From NCBI RefSeq assembly GCF_902686445.1, contig NC_062226.1:13736001-13800000 (forward strand): DNA of 64,000 bases, in the 5' to 3' direction. Source of the DNA: Sciurus carolinensis. Lineage: Eukaryota; Chordata; Mammalia; Rodentia; Sciuridae. The translations under genes were made by a program, and so were the position numbers. Positions 11,901 through 22,525 of the stretch are shown one piece after another; within the stretch, counting starts at the first letter, position 1, and every line of letters starts with the position of its first letter. A model generated the notes under the pieces. It saw only the letters and a program-made list of their open reading frames with translations, was not told where the DNA came from and did not search any database.

Positions 11901-12842
11901 GTAAAAACACTTTTAAAATTTTCAGATTCTTGTAGTTCCACCATGGAAAACAGGTTTCATTTCAAGTCAAAAGGACTTGTCTGAGACCCTGTGTTGAGAA
12001 AGATTCTGAGGCTCGGTGTGAAAAAGAAAACCCTTATGATTAACGTGATAGTTGTGGAAAGTGGGTTCAAGAGGGTTGACTGAAGTATTTTTGCTGATTC
12101 CACTCTTGCTCTTATTCTTAGTCTCTTCAGCACATAGTCCTGAAGTTAAATATCATGGTCAGGTATCAAAACTGCATGAAAATATTCACATCTTTGTTAC
12201 TCATGGCCTAGTTAATATTAATTGATCATATAACTTAATTATCAAAATCATCTATAGAATTGATTTGAACTAGCCCAAAAATTCCAGTTGGCAGATGTGC
12301 CATGGAAAATTGTCTTTGGGGATACTGGCTTGTCTTTTTTATATTTAAAGATGGAAAATTCATGTTTTCCTTGAACTTAAAAGGCAAAAATGGGCTAAAC
12401 TAAAAATAACTTGCCTCAAAAGCATGATGTTGTCCCCTTGGTGAAAAGGAGCATCAGGGAGTGGGTCCCTATTTTTGCCACTCTGTGTTATAGTCATGGC
12501 AGCAGTGTGGTCCCTTATAAAAGACCTGGATGCTGGTTCAGTTCTTCACTAACTCATTATTAGCATAACAACTAGGGAAGTTAGCAAGTTTTTCCATCTC
12601 CTGGGACTCCATTCTCTCTCATGCCCATGGGAATAATACTTGCTCTGGTTCTACCACTACAAGAGTGCAAGAAAATGTAAAACTTGATATGAGCACTGTT
12701 TCAAGAATAAAAAGCTAATTAGAACAATTTTTTTAAATTAAAAAAAAAGAGTAAAAGGCAAATTTCACATGGCTGTGTTTTATCCGTATCTCATTACACC
12801 AATGATTTTATCCAAAGAGGTTAATTATATTCTCTTTGATAG

Positions 12843-13001
12843 ATATTCTCATAATCAGAATGTAGCTGAAGCTTAGGTTTCTGTCATTTTTGCAATAAGA
12901 AGTGATTTGGAAAAGAAAAGAAAAGAAAAGAAAAGAAAAGAAAAGAAAAGAAAAGAAAAGAAAAGAAAAAAGTGATGAAAGAAGCAACCCAAAAGACACA
13001 G
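12843..13001 (+). pseudogene. C5-like exon 8, stop codon and microsatellite inside the exon
   Basis: The acceptor ATAG and start 'atattctcataatcag' align with C5 exon 8 ([13 protein letters not shown]). The codon for E after 'TEA' is TAG at 12874-12876. The sequence then follows C5 ('gtcatttttgcaataag' against 'gtcacttttggaataag') until an (AAAAG)11 tract at 12911-12965. After it, 'gatgaaagaagcaaccc' resumes homology to the C5 exon end, with donor GTAAGA. The exon is 159 nt against 115 nt in C5. Confidence 0.85.
12911..12965 (+). repeat. (AAAAG)11 pentanucleotide microsatellite
   Basis: There are eleven perfect AAAAG units. It sits inside the C5-like exon 8, at the place where C5 has the A-rich 'gatgatcaaaaagaaatg' stretch, which is a plausible seed for slippage. 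Confidence 0.97.
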
Positions 13002-13763
13002 GTAAGAGAATTCATTCACAGAAATGGAAAACTGGGAGCAATTTACCAGAGTAGAGAGGTATAAAGTGGGTTTTCTCCCCTAATTGTTCACAGAACTAAA
13101 AGACTTAAAACTTTGGTCTTTAGGAGCTTCCACTGTTGGAAATAGGTAGGTTACAGTGACATTTGTTTTCAGTTTGGAAACCTGAGTAGGTAAAACCTAG
13201 TTTTCATAAGCAATTTATGTCATTTGGACATGAAATCTTCAACTCTGGATAAGGTTCCATCAGGTAGAAAGTGGTACCCAAATTAGAGACTCAGATTCTG
13301 AACATTATACATCATTTCGAATCAAAGATTTTAAGCCAGGGGTCTTTCTGACTGTTCTAGAAACTTCTAGCAGGATTGACAATTCCTTGAGGGCATTAGT
13401 CTCTGTTCTGCTTATCTGAAGAAAAAAGTGGGAAACTGGATCTGATAAATTCTCTGGAACAGGACACAATATTTCACATTGTGAATCTTACCAACCTCCT
13501 AAAAACCACTTTATTAGGTCACGAAAGTGGCCAGGCTTCTCCAGAGTAGCCACAGCAAAAAATTCCAACTTAGGTTAATAATTATGTTTGAAGTGACCAA
13601 TGATGAATGAATTTCTTATCCTTATCCAAGTAAAGAGATACATAGGAACAGAATGGGGACCCACATAGATCACAATACTGTACAGTACTTGTGAAATTCT
13701 CAAAGCAATGCACATTATTCCATTAGGTAGATTCTTCAGAGAAATCTAAGTAACTGATGTCAG
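13002..13763. other. Stretch where C5 exons 9-10 would be expected; none found
   Basis: No homology was found by eye to the C5 segment between 'MQNT' and 'GIKYVLSPY'. These exons are deleted or too decayed to recognise. Confidence 0.4.
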
Positions 13764-13842
13764 ATATGTCCTCTCTCCCTACACCCTGCATTTGGTTGCA
13801 ACTCCTTTGTCTCTGAAGCCTGGGATCCCATATTTCATCAAG
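13764..13842 (+). pseudogene. C5-like exon encoding YVLSPY...PGIPYFIK, open
   Basis: The 79-nt exon reads [20 protein letters not shown] then IPYFIK. This is nearly the known mammalian C5 segment ([20 protein letters not shown] / IPYPIK), just before the 'QVKD' segment. The acceptor is GTCAG and the donor GTTAGT. It is one of the best preserved exons of the copy. Confidence 0.92.
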
Positions 13843-14312
13843 GTTAGTTGGTTAGAATAGCTAATATGGCTGTATTTCCTTATTTATTTTTAGGTTGTTT
13901 TGTCTATGCAAGGACAGAGGGGGAAAAAATCTCAGATTTTGTTCCTGTGTGACCTCAGTGTAGACATTGGAATGGAGAAAAGAATGATGGTGGGGTGCAG
14001 GGTGAGGAATTAGGCAAGACAGTCAGGAAAACAAGAGCTGAGATTCAGGCCTGGTAGTAAGTTCACCAATGGCTTAAGTACCACCACATAGGAAGTGCAC
14101 TGCTCTTATCAAACATTAAGTAAATGTGCACTGAATTGAGTTAAATGTAATTCATATCATATGTGCCCAGAGGGGTGAGAATGCACTAAGACAAACTCAT
14201 TTGACTCTTGAGTTAAATCTTATAAAGTCTGTGCTTGGGAACAAAGGAGGGAATTGTGTCATGATGCAAAAATAATGAATGTTAACTCTTAGAAATGATT
14301 TGGTTTCACCAG

Positions 14313-14494
14313 GTACAGGTGAAGGATGTCTTTGGCCAGGTTGTAGGAGGGAATACAGTAATCTTGAAAGCACAAATAGTGAATGCAACTAAGGAAAAGA
14401 CAGTATGGATCCAAGGAGAAGAACAACAAATCATCAGGGAGTTGCTTCATTTATGGTTGACATTTCCATTGGTGTGACAGCCCTGGAGTTTCAT
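14313..14494 (+). pseudogene. C5-like exon encoding VQVKD...VTALEFH, frameshifted
   Basis: It starts VQVKDVFGQVVGGNTVILKA, matching C5 '[20 protein letters not shown]'. After about residue 30 the homology moves to another frame (SMDPRRRTTNHQGVASF, then ISIGVTALEFH). The 182 nt are consistent with a net 4-nt loss from an expected 186. The unshifted frame stops at TGA 14475-14477. Acceptor CCAG and donor GTGAGC are kept. Confidence 0.88.
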
Positions 14495-16737
14495 GTGAGC
14501 AGAATTCTCATGTGTTGCCATTTCTACTATTAGTCTGTGTGGCAGCTATTACATAGGAAAGATGGCGAAAATTTTATGTGTAAGTCCTATGAGCTGCTTT
14601 AAAACATTTGACTTGTATGCACAGAAGATATATAGATATCAGTCTCAATAAAGGGTAACAATCCATTGATTTTGTTTTTAGGAATTTTTTCTTATGTTAA
14701 ACACAATATCCAAATCTGGAAATAAGAACCCACAAGTGGAATGCAAGAATATTAGTAGAATCTTCTCTTACCTGTTATTTTCAGCTATGATCAATCATCT
14801 CTCCCCAGTCTCACATGGAAACTCCATCAAGAATCACCTACATTTCCTTTCTCCCTTCCAGGTCCCCACCACTCCTCTGAAACTGCCCTTGCATAGATTA
14901 TCCATGAGCTACTTGCTAAAATCACTGAATAATGTTTGGCCCTTCGCTTCCTCCTAGATATTTGGTGCAACAAACTAATATGCTTTTCTTTAAACAACCT
15001 CTGTCACTCCAAGTTTTCTTGCTTTTCATTTTTCTTCTTTATTCTTTATAGCCTCCATTATGGACCAATGAATGCTTGCTTGCCCTCTAACCTCAGGTAT
15101 CTGGTCTGACACTCCTCTCTTTTCAAGTGACACATCTTATTTGATAGATTTCCTTAGTGATCCCATCTACTCCCATCCCTTATGGTGAAGACGCATCTCA
15201 GACACTCAAGAGCCTTATGCACTTTGCCTTCCCCATATCTTTTTGTTGTTGTTGTTCTCCTTAGTTGTACAAGACAGTAGAATGCATTTTGACACATTGT
15301 ACATAAATGGAGTATAACTTCTCATTCTTCCAATGGTATCTTTTTATTGAATGGTTCAAGAAGCATAAACACTACTTTGTTCAAAACTAAGGAATGCCTG
15401 CCAACCTCACACCTCACACACTCCAGGTGCCCTAGTTCAGGGGATAGTCCCAGTGGCCACCCAGTTCCTCACTCTCCTCCCTGTCCCACCCCTCACTGTG
15501 GCAGGGAGATAGGGCGATCATCCCGAGCACACATCTGATCTTGATTAACCTTGTCCCTCTGTCCTCTCCAAACACTGCTCACCACTCTTCCCGGCACACC
15601 CCAAGCTCTGGCATGCTGGATGGTTTGAGGTGACTTATGACTTGAGTAGAACAGCACAAAGAATTAAGTGAGTTATCCCTTTAAGTTATCCTTTTAGATA
15701 TATAAAGAATAAGTACCCATGGAATTTACTTTCCAATTTATTTTGTTCAGTGAGAACACACTTTGGGAATATCCTCAATGAAACTCTGAAATTCAAACTT
15801 CTCCAGGAATAAACTAAAATAAAATATAATTAAATCCATGTCCAGCAACAAACCTTCAAAGCGACCCATTCCAAGCTGCCTCCCTTTTAGTGACTGACAG
15901 CAGCGCCTTGCTTACTAAGCTGTGATTTGGAATAAGTGATAATTTACTGTCTGTGAGAGAGGGGATTTTTTAAGCTAAGGCATAAAAGTGCATTATTTGC
16001 CCTTTCCAGGGAAGGGATGTGACTGGCAATGCTGGGGTTGTGGTGACTTGAGTGTCCCAAATCCACTAGAGGAATAGCGGAGAGGTCAGGAGAAACCAGG
16101 CATGGTGCGAGAGACGATCCAGCTGCATAAGAGAAAGCAATGGCAGCCGTCCATAGCTATTTCCTCTCCATCAGCCTCTTCCCCAGACACACACTCCCTC
16201 CCGCCACCCACTCCAGTCACCAAGGAGCACTTTTATGCTTCACATGGGCCATGGTCACAACTTTGCAAGGACCAAACCCTCCCCACCAAAATTAATTCAT
16301 TGAGTATTTCCCTGTTTGTGCGCTGCTTCATTTTGGATGGAGCAATGGTACAGAGGGTCCCGTCCTTCCCACAGCTTAGAAAGGGACCCTGAGGGGTAGT
16401 GAGTGCTTCCTCTCCTTATTCTTTGATTCAAAGGATATTTTATTAGTTCATTCAGAGTACAGAACTTTAAGAAGGAAGAGTAAGAATCATTTTCTAAGAA
16501 CTTCCCCATCAGAGTTATATCCTCGAATTTATCTCCTGGGTGAATTTTGACTAGTGTATAATGTAAACCCATAAGGTGAAAACGAGGGAAAGAAGAAAGG
16601 CGTGGGAACATTCGAGAATTAGGTTTTAATCTATCAGTAAGGGAGTGACTTGCAATTATCATTCTCCACGAATCAGGTGCTCCCTGAAACAGTTTCTGAA
16701 TGTTGTATTTTTAAGGGAGTGACTTTCTTTCTAACAG
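14495..16737. other. Intronic sequence of the copy; several C5 exons missing
   Basis: The C5 exons between 'VTVLEFN' and the GCGAGG exon should lie here, but no homology was found. A short antisense L1 3' end lies at 15240-15340. Open frames of 60-120 codons here look accidental. Confidence 0.4.
15240..15340 (-). mobile_element. Short antisense L1 3' end
   Basis: 'ttagttgtacaagacagtag' and 'aatgcattttgacacattgt' are the reverse complement of the rodent L1 3' UTR end also seen sense at about 7720-7770. Confidence 0.65.
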
Positions 16738-16862
16738 GTTCTTGGAGCTTTAGATAAAAGTGGCCAGGGCTGTGGAGCAAGTGGTGGCAGAGGCAATGCC
16801 GAGGTATTCACTCAGCAGGACTCCTGCTCCTCACCAACGTGGACACACACCACTCCTACCAA
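16738..16862 (+). pseudogene. C5-like exon at the end of the beta chain, frameshifted
   Basis: After acceptor AACAG it reads VLGALDKSGQGCGASGG, then GNAEVF, matching C5 'VFQ.LEK.D.GCGAGGG...NA.VF'. A 1-nt deletion near 16809 then shifts the homology to another frame (SAGLLLLTNVD against LAGLTFLTNANAD). The 3' border is uncertain: GT at 16863 fits the homology, while a better donor GTGAGT lies at 16894. Confidence 0.82.
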
Positions 16863-17029
16863 GTGGTACTCATCCCGTTCCCAGTCAAGCCACGTGAGTG
16901 TTCTTACCCTAAAAACCCACTGCTTTTCCTGGCCCTTCTTCCTCCAAATCCTGTTTCCAGTCAAACACAATAAAGCAAAACAAAATAATTTAAAAATTAT
17001 TTTAATATGGCAAGAAAACTTAACATAAG

Positions 17030-18090
17030 ATCTACCCTCCTAACAAATTTTTGTGCGATACATGACCATTGATGATAGGTAACATGTTGGACATAGATCT
17101 GTGGACTTATTCATCTTGCTTAACTGAAAATTCATACCCATTGACTAATAACTCCCAATTCTCCCTCCCCTGCCAGCCCCTGGCAACCACCGTTCCATTC
17201 TTAAATTCATTTCTCATCCCTCATATAAGTAGTGTTGTGTACAATTTGTCTTAACTTGAGTGTCTTATTCCACTTAGGCAATGTCCTCAAGGTTCAACTA
17301 TGCCTTTGCATATTGCAGAATTTTCCTTTTTTTCTAGGGCTGGGTTGTATTCCAGCGTATTCCAATGAATTCCTTTTCCTCTTGGATTCATTTGTGAATG
17401 GACATTTAGGTTGTTTTCACTTCTTGACTGTTGTCAATAGTACTGCAATGAACACGGAATGATAATATCTCTTTGAGATTCTGATTCCAATTCTTCTGCA
17501 TAAATACGCAGGAGTGGGGTGGTTGGATCATCTAGTAGTTAATATTTGGTTTTTTTCAGGAGCCTCCAGAGCAGTATTACTTTACGTTTCCACCAACACT
17601 GTGCATGTGGGTTCCAATATCTTCACATGGTCACCAACCCTTGCTCTCCTTTTTAAAAATAATTGACATCTTGATCGATAAGAGGTGATATCTCATTTTG
17701 GATTTTATTTTGCATTCTAAGACATGCAGTGATATTGAGCATTTTGTTTATATAGCTATTGACCATTTTTATTCTTTCATGAAAAATGTCTATTTGAGCT
17801 CTTAGCCCATTTTTAAATTGGGTGATTCATTTTTTAGCTATTATGTTATAAGAACTCCTTATATATTTTGGAGATTAACCCCTTATCAGATGTATAGTTT
17901 GCAAATATTTTTTCCCATTCCATAGGTTGCCTTTTCACTCTATTGTTTGTTTACTTTGCTGTGCGGAAACTTTAAGTTGGTGCAATGCTGCTTATTTATT
18001 TTTGTTTTTGTTGTCCAGGCTATTGGTATTATATTTATGAAATCATTGCCAAGAACAATGTAGTGAAGATTTTAAGATTTTTAAATTATT
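17030..18090 (-). mobile_element. L1M 3' UTR and ORF2 end, antisense
   Basis: The + strand reads the reverse complement of an old L1: 'ccctggcaaccaccgttcca', 'acattgtgcatgtggg'-like phrases, 'gaggtgatatctcatttt', and 'ccccttatcagatgtatagt'. It lies between the last two recognised exons of the C5-like copy. The short open frames on + are antisense L1. Confidence 0.88.
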
Positions 18091-18559
18091 ATTATTATTA
18101 AGATTGAATCAATTTCCATACTAATTATTGGTCAATTAAGAATTTATTTCTTCATGATTGAATCTTGGTAGTGCTAAAAGAAAAACTCTTGGCAAATCCA
18201 GCAGAATATTGAGCAAAAAGCAATTCACAAATTGAACAGCCAGCAGAACTAGGAGAGGTTCAGAGAGCTCTAACTGAAGTGTGAGCCAGGAGTATCCACA
18301 TTTACCTGCTGAAAACAGAAGAGAGGAAGAGAAATAACTTCAGTGTTTGCCTTGTTTGGATATGGTGTGATAAGTTGACAACTTTTGGCAAACTTAGCTA
18401 ATTATTACCAAAAAATATGCTCTTGTTAATCTTTCAATTTGTTTCTGTACTTAAATTAGCTTGCAGTCTATTACCTATGAGCTCACTGTATAGAGGCAGC
18501 CTCAGGCCAAATTTAGTTTTAACAGTGGGTTCTGTGCTCCAAGATATTCATCCATTTCT

Positions 18560-19700
18560 TCCAGGTTATCCAGTTTGTTAGCATATAATTGTTCATAGCA
18601 GTCTTTTATGATCCTTTTTATTTCTGTAGCATCGGTTTTAATGTTTCTTCTTTCATTGCTGATTTTATGTATGTAAGCTCTCTCTTTTTAATTAGTCTGT
18701 TTATTTTTTTTTTCTTTTCAAAAAATCAACTCTCAGTTTTATTGTTTTTCTACTTTCTTTTTTTTAAATTTATCCTCTAATCTTTGTCATTTCTTTCCTT
18801 AAGTTTGGGCAAAGTCAATTCTTTTTCTTGAGGAGTAAATTAGGTTGAGATTTTTATTCTTTTCTAATGTAGGCATTTATTGCTATGAATGTTCCTTTTA
18901 ATATTGCTTTTGATGCATCCCATGAGTTTTGGTATGACTTGTTTTCATCTTCATTTGTCTTGGTGTATCTTCTGTGTGTATGCATGTGTGTGTGTGTGTG
19001 TGTGCGCGCGCGCGTGTGTGCATGCAAACTGGGGAACAAACCAAGGGTCTCACACGTGCTAGGCAAGCGCTCTGTTGCTGAGCTACACCCCCAGCCCATC
19101 TCAATGTATTTTCTAATTCCTTTTTTTTATTCTTCTATGACTTAGTTCAGGAGCATGTTGTTAATTTCTTCATATTTGTGCATTTCCCAGTTTTATTTCT
19201 TCTATTGATTTCTAGTTTCATTCTGTTGTGGTCTAAAAAAACTACTTGGTATGATTTCAATTTTCTTTAATTTGTTGAGACTTATTCATGACCTATCTTG
19301 TCATCTGTCTGGAGAAAGATTCATGTGCATCTGAGAAGAATGTGCATCCTGCTGCTGTTGCTTGCTGTATTCAGTTTATGCCTGTTGGGTCCCTTTTGTT
19401 CACAGTGCTTGCTTGACTCCTCTGTTTCCTTACTGATCTTCTGTACAGATGTCATTTCCATTATTGAAAGTGGGTGTTGAAGCCTCACACTCTTACATAT
19501 TGCTCTGTTCCTTCCTTCAGTTTTGTCATTGTTGACTTTATATGTTTAGGTGTTCTGATGTTAGGTGCATTATATTTATCATTGTTAGACTGACTGTCCT
19601 AGTAGACTAACCCTTTTATCATCATAAAACATTCCTCTTTGTCTCTTTTGACAGTCTCTGATTTAAAGTCTATTTTGTCTTATAGCTTTTTTTAGGTTAC
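18560..19700 (-). mobile_element. L1 ORF2 fragment, antisense
   Basis: 'ttgttaatttcttcatattt', 'ctgttgtggtctaaaaaaac' and 'gagaagaatgtgcatcctgc' are the reverse complement of L1 ORF2. It is interrupted by an ID SINE and (TG)n at 18977-19100. Confidence 0.85.
18977..19100 (-). mobile_element. ID SINE, antisense, with (TG)n/(CG)n tract
   Basis: 'aagggtctcacacgtgctag', 'gcaagcgctctgttgctgag' and 'ctacacccccagccc' are the reverse complement of an ID element. A 40-bp alternating TG/CG run adjoins it and could form Z-DNA. It is inserted in the L1 fragment. Confidence 0.88.
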
Positions 19701-20084
19701 CATTTGCATAGAATATCTTTTCATTCCTTCACTTCCACAGCACAATTCAAACAGCTTTGTCAGCGTTCCACATCAAATTCTTCACCAGATTCCAATCAGC
19801 TCTACAAGTCCAAATCTATTTTGAGTGGGAATAAACTCCTCCAAGATCTTCTCCTCGCTTTCCAGCTGGCTTCATCTTTCATCCTTCTGTTCCACATTTT
19901 CCTTTCAAAGGCCTTGTGCTCGAATCTCACTCACTTCCTTAAGGTGCGTGAGAGGGGTCCTAGTTCTGTCATGCCTCTGCCGGGAGGCCCTTTCCTTTCT
20001 AATATGCCACAAAAGCTCAAGCTTCACCTTCTTCTCTGACCCCTGCTCCCAAGCAGGCCTGGAAGAGCTGACCTCTTTTAGCTG

Positions 20085-20460
20085 GGTTTACTAGGGCTGC
20101 TATAACGGAGCCCCACAGACTGATTGGCCTAAGCAACCAGGAAATTTGTTTTCTCACAGTTCTGGAGGCTGGAAGTTCAAGGTCGAGGTGTTGTGAGGTT
20201 GGTTTCTTCCAAGACCTCTCCCCTTGCCTTATGGATGACCACCTTCTCATTTGTCCTCACATGGCCATTCCGCAGTGTGCATCAGTGGTCTCATCTCCTC
20301 TTAAAAAGGCTCAGTCATATTGGATTAGCTTCCACCCTAATGACCTCATATGATCTTAATGATCTCTTCAAAGGCCCTGTCTCCAAATACATTCGGTTCC
20401 GAGATCATGGAAGTTGGGACTTCATCATATTAATTGTGGGGAACACAATTCAGTCCATGG
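20085..20460 (-). mobile_element. MLT1-type MaLR LTR, antisense
   Basis: 'gggctgctataacggagccc', 'ctcacagttctggaggctgg' and 'aacacaattcagtccatgg' are the reverse complement of an MLT1-type LTR. The subfamily is not certain. Confidence 0.75.
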
Positions 20461-20891
20461 TTACCACCTTGTACTCAGGAGGGTGCTACACCATCCACAG
20501 AATGGACTCATTTCATTCTTGAGGACAGGGACAAGATTTTGCTGAAATTTATGTTCCTTGCCTGAAAGAAAGGAGCTTTCACTAAATGTGTTTTAAAGAG
20601 ATGGACAAACCACCTTTAAAAATATGTGTATTTGTTGCTTTAAAAAATCCTGTTTGAGCATCTTGAGACAATACATTTGCAAAGGGTATATAACGTCACT
20701 GCTACCAAGAAATGTGTTTAATCATGTCCTTTACTAATGGTATGGATCAGAATTGCTGTGGAAAATAGAACCTGATATCTGATAAAATGGGTTCTGTTAG
20801 AGTCTGAAAATGCTTTGAGTGTTTAGATAGTTTGATTGAAGCATTTATTCTAAGGGATGTTCTCTCTGTGTGTGTGTGTTTTTTTTAACAG

Positions 20892-21058
20892 ATGAGTCAT
20901 GTGAGAAAATTCTCAGATCAAGAGAGTCCTTGAAAGAAGAAATAGGAAATCTATTGCTCCAAAGTTTCATTTCCCCCGCACCCAGAAGTTATGATGGAAT
21001 AACCCAGGATCTGCAACATTTTGTCATGCTAGCCAGTTGGTGTAGAACAGACGAAAAG
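20892..21058 (+). pseudogene. C5-like exon for beta/alpha junction and C5a, degenerate
   Basis: It begins (D)ESCEKILRSRESLKEEI, matching C5 '[20 protein letters not shown]', in which the convertase cuts after the second R of RR before T. The copy has RSRES here. Further on, SYDGI matches 'CYDGA', but the two adjacent cysteines before it are replaced (PAPRS). The stretch with the next C5a cysteines appears deleted; LQHFVMLASWCR may match 'IKAFTECCVVASQLR'. The exon is open for 167 nt. Acceptor AACAG; donor GTCTAT is poor. Confidence 0.82.
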
Positions 21059-21446
21059 GTCTATAGTCACTTCTGGTTTTTACTTTCAGAGAGGTGAAAT
21101 AACCTGGTAAAACTAACCCACATTCATTTAGCATGGTCTTACCCTAAAGGAGATATAGATATTCTTCATGTCCATTATCTATAGGGACAGAGTCCTTAGC
21201 TAACTCACTGAATCTCCCCCAAGCCTCAGTTTCTTTCTAAAGTGCTTTCTTGGTAATGTCACACTCAAACTTAGACTAGACAGAAATCTGATCAGTATTT
21301 CACCATACCAAAGTGAGTTACTGAAAATTCAAGTATCTTGCTAAGTTAAAATAACTGGGAGAAAAACAGACCTTCTTTACAGTGGTCCAATGTTTTATCT
21401 CATGGTATTGCCTCTTGGTCCCTGCCCCAGCACTGCCCCTTAGCAG

Positions 21447-21546
21447 GTGTAACCACTTCATACCTTTGTCATCTCTCAATGACAGGAAAGGACATTATCA
21501 CTCTAAACCACCATCAGTGGTTTTGGAAAAAAGAGTAAATTCTCTT
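21447..21546 (+). repeat. 100-bp direct repeat, copy A
   Basis: This 100-bp block recurs at 22210-22309 with only two differences. It contains two small perfect hairpins: GTCAT-6 nt-ATGAC, and AAACCAC-5 nt-GTGGTTT. I do not recognise a repeat family. Confidence 0.95.
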
Positions 21547-21571
21547 ATTAGAGGCTTCCTACTGACTTGAC

Positions 21572-22003
21572 TGTGGTTTTAGTCAGTTTTTGTTGCTATG
21601 ACCAAAGCACCTGAAGAGAACAGCATAGATAAGGAAAATTTTATTTTGGTTATGGTTTTAGAAGTTTAGTCCACAGTTGGCCAAATCCATAGCTCTGGGC
21701 CTAGGTGAAACAGAACATATGACACAAGGGCTTGGCAGAGGAGAGCTACTCAGGACATGGCAACCAGGAGACAGAGAGACTCCAGTCACCAAGGACAAAC
21801 TATAAACCCCAAAGGCACACCTCCAGTGACCTCTACCCACACCCTACCTGCCTACAGTTACCACCTAGTTAATCCATATCAGTGGATCAGTTCACTGGCC
21901 AGAAAACTAATCTGATTGTAATCTAATCATTTTTATCCCTGAATATTTTTGCATTGTCTCACACATGAGCTTTTGGGGGACACCTCACATCTAAACCATA
22001 ACA
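21572..22003 (-). mobile_element. MaLR-like LTR, antisense
   Basis: It runs from 'tgtggttttagtcag' to 'catctaaaccataaca' and is the reverse complement of the LTR type seen sense at 36459 and 38617 ('ttatggtttagatgtgaggt'). No clear target duplication. Confidence 0.65.
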
Positions 22004-22114
22004 ACTGCCTTGGTCAGGGAAATGTTCCATAGAGTATGACTATATGAAGATTTTAAACCTGATCTAAATTTAAAAAAAGGTCCTAGGGGTGTTCAATGGA
22101 GTATCTCCATCAGT

Positions 22115-22525
22115 CTCTGATACTATAACAAAGTACCATAGGCTGGGTGGTTTATAAACAACAAAATTGTATTTCTCACAGTCCTGGAGGCTGGAAAACT
22201 GAAATCAGAGTGTAACCACTTCATACCTTTGTCATCTCTCAATGACAGGAAAGGACATTATCACTCTAAACCACCGTCAGTGGTTTTGGAAAAAATAGTA
22301 AATTCTCTTCTTACAGCCTGGAAGAAGGCATGGGCCTTCTTCCCGGCTGCAGACTGCCAACTTCTCACTATATCCTTACATGGCAGAAAGAGGGAAGTAA
22401 GAGAACTCCCTGGCTCCCATTCATGACGGCCAATCTTCCAAAGGCCCCACCTCCTAATATCATCACATCGGGGCTTAAGATTTCATCATATGAATTCCTG
22501 GGAACACTAACTTTCCATCCATAAC
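22115..22525 (-). mobile_element. MLT1-type LTR, antisense, split by the 100-bp repeat
   Basis: 'ctataacaaagtaccatagg', 'ctgggtggtttataaacaac' and 'aaaggccccacctcctaata' match the reverse complement of MLT1A-type LTRs. The second copy of the 100-bp repeat interrupts it. Confidence 0.85.
22210..22309 (+). repeat. 100-bp direct repeat, copy B
   Basis: It is 98/100 identical to 21447-21546 and inserted within an MLT1-type LTR. The flanking sequences of the two copies are unrelated. Confidence 0.95.

Larger units (their letters stand above)
3552..21058 (+). pseudogene. C5-like tandem pseudogene (5' half of complement C5)
   Basis: Twelve exons homologous to complement C5 lie in the correct order and orientation, upstream of the intact gene. 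Counterparts of exons 1, 2, 4, 5 and 6 keep the phase of C5 and are open; exons 2, 4, 5 and 6 have exactly the C5 length, and exon 1 is one codon shorter. The exon for residues near YVLSPY is also open. Damage seen: exon 3 has 1-nt and 4-nt deletions, exon 7 is shifted by 1 nt at the acceptor, exon 8 has TAG at 12874 and an (AAAAG)11 expansion, the QVKD exon has a frameshift, and the exon before C5a has a 1-nt deletion. Counterparts of exons 9-10, and of the exons between QVKD and the end of the beta chain, are not found. No C5 exon is recognisable after the C5a-like exon. In exon 2 the copy is 72% identical to C5 in nucleotides and 40/65 in residues (hand count). The retention of introns rules out a processed pseudogene. 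All recognised exons keep AG and GT borders, except that the end of the 16738 exon is uncertain. It could still be transcribed; coding for a full C5-like protein is excluded. Confidence 0.93.

Noticed and set aside
3552..21058. The C5-like copy as a functional full-length gene
   Set aside because: Frameshifts in exon 3 and later exons, a TAG in exon 8, and missing exons exclude a full C5-like protein.
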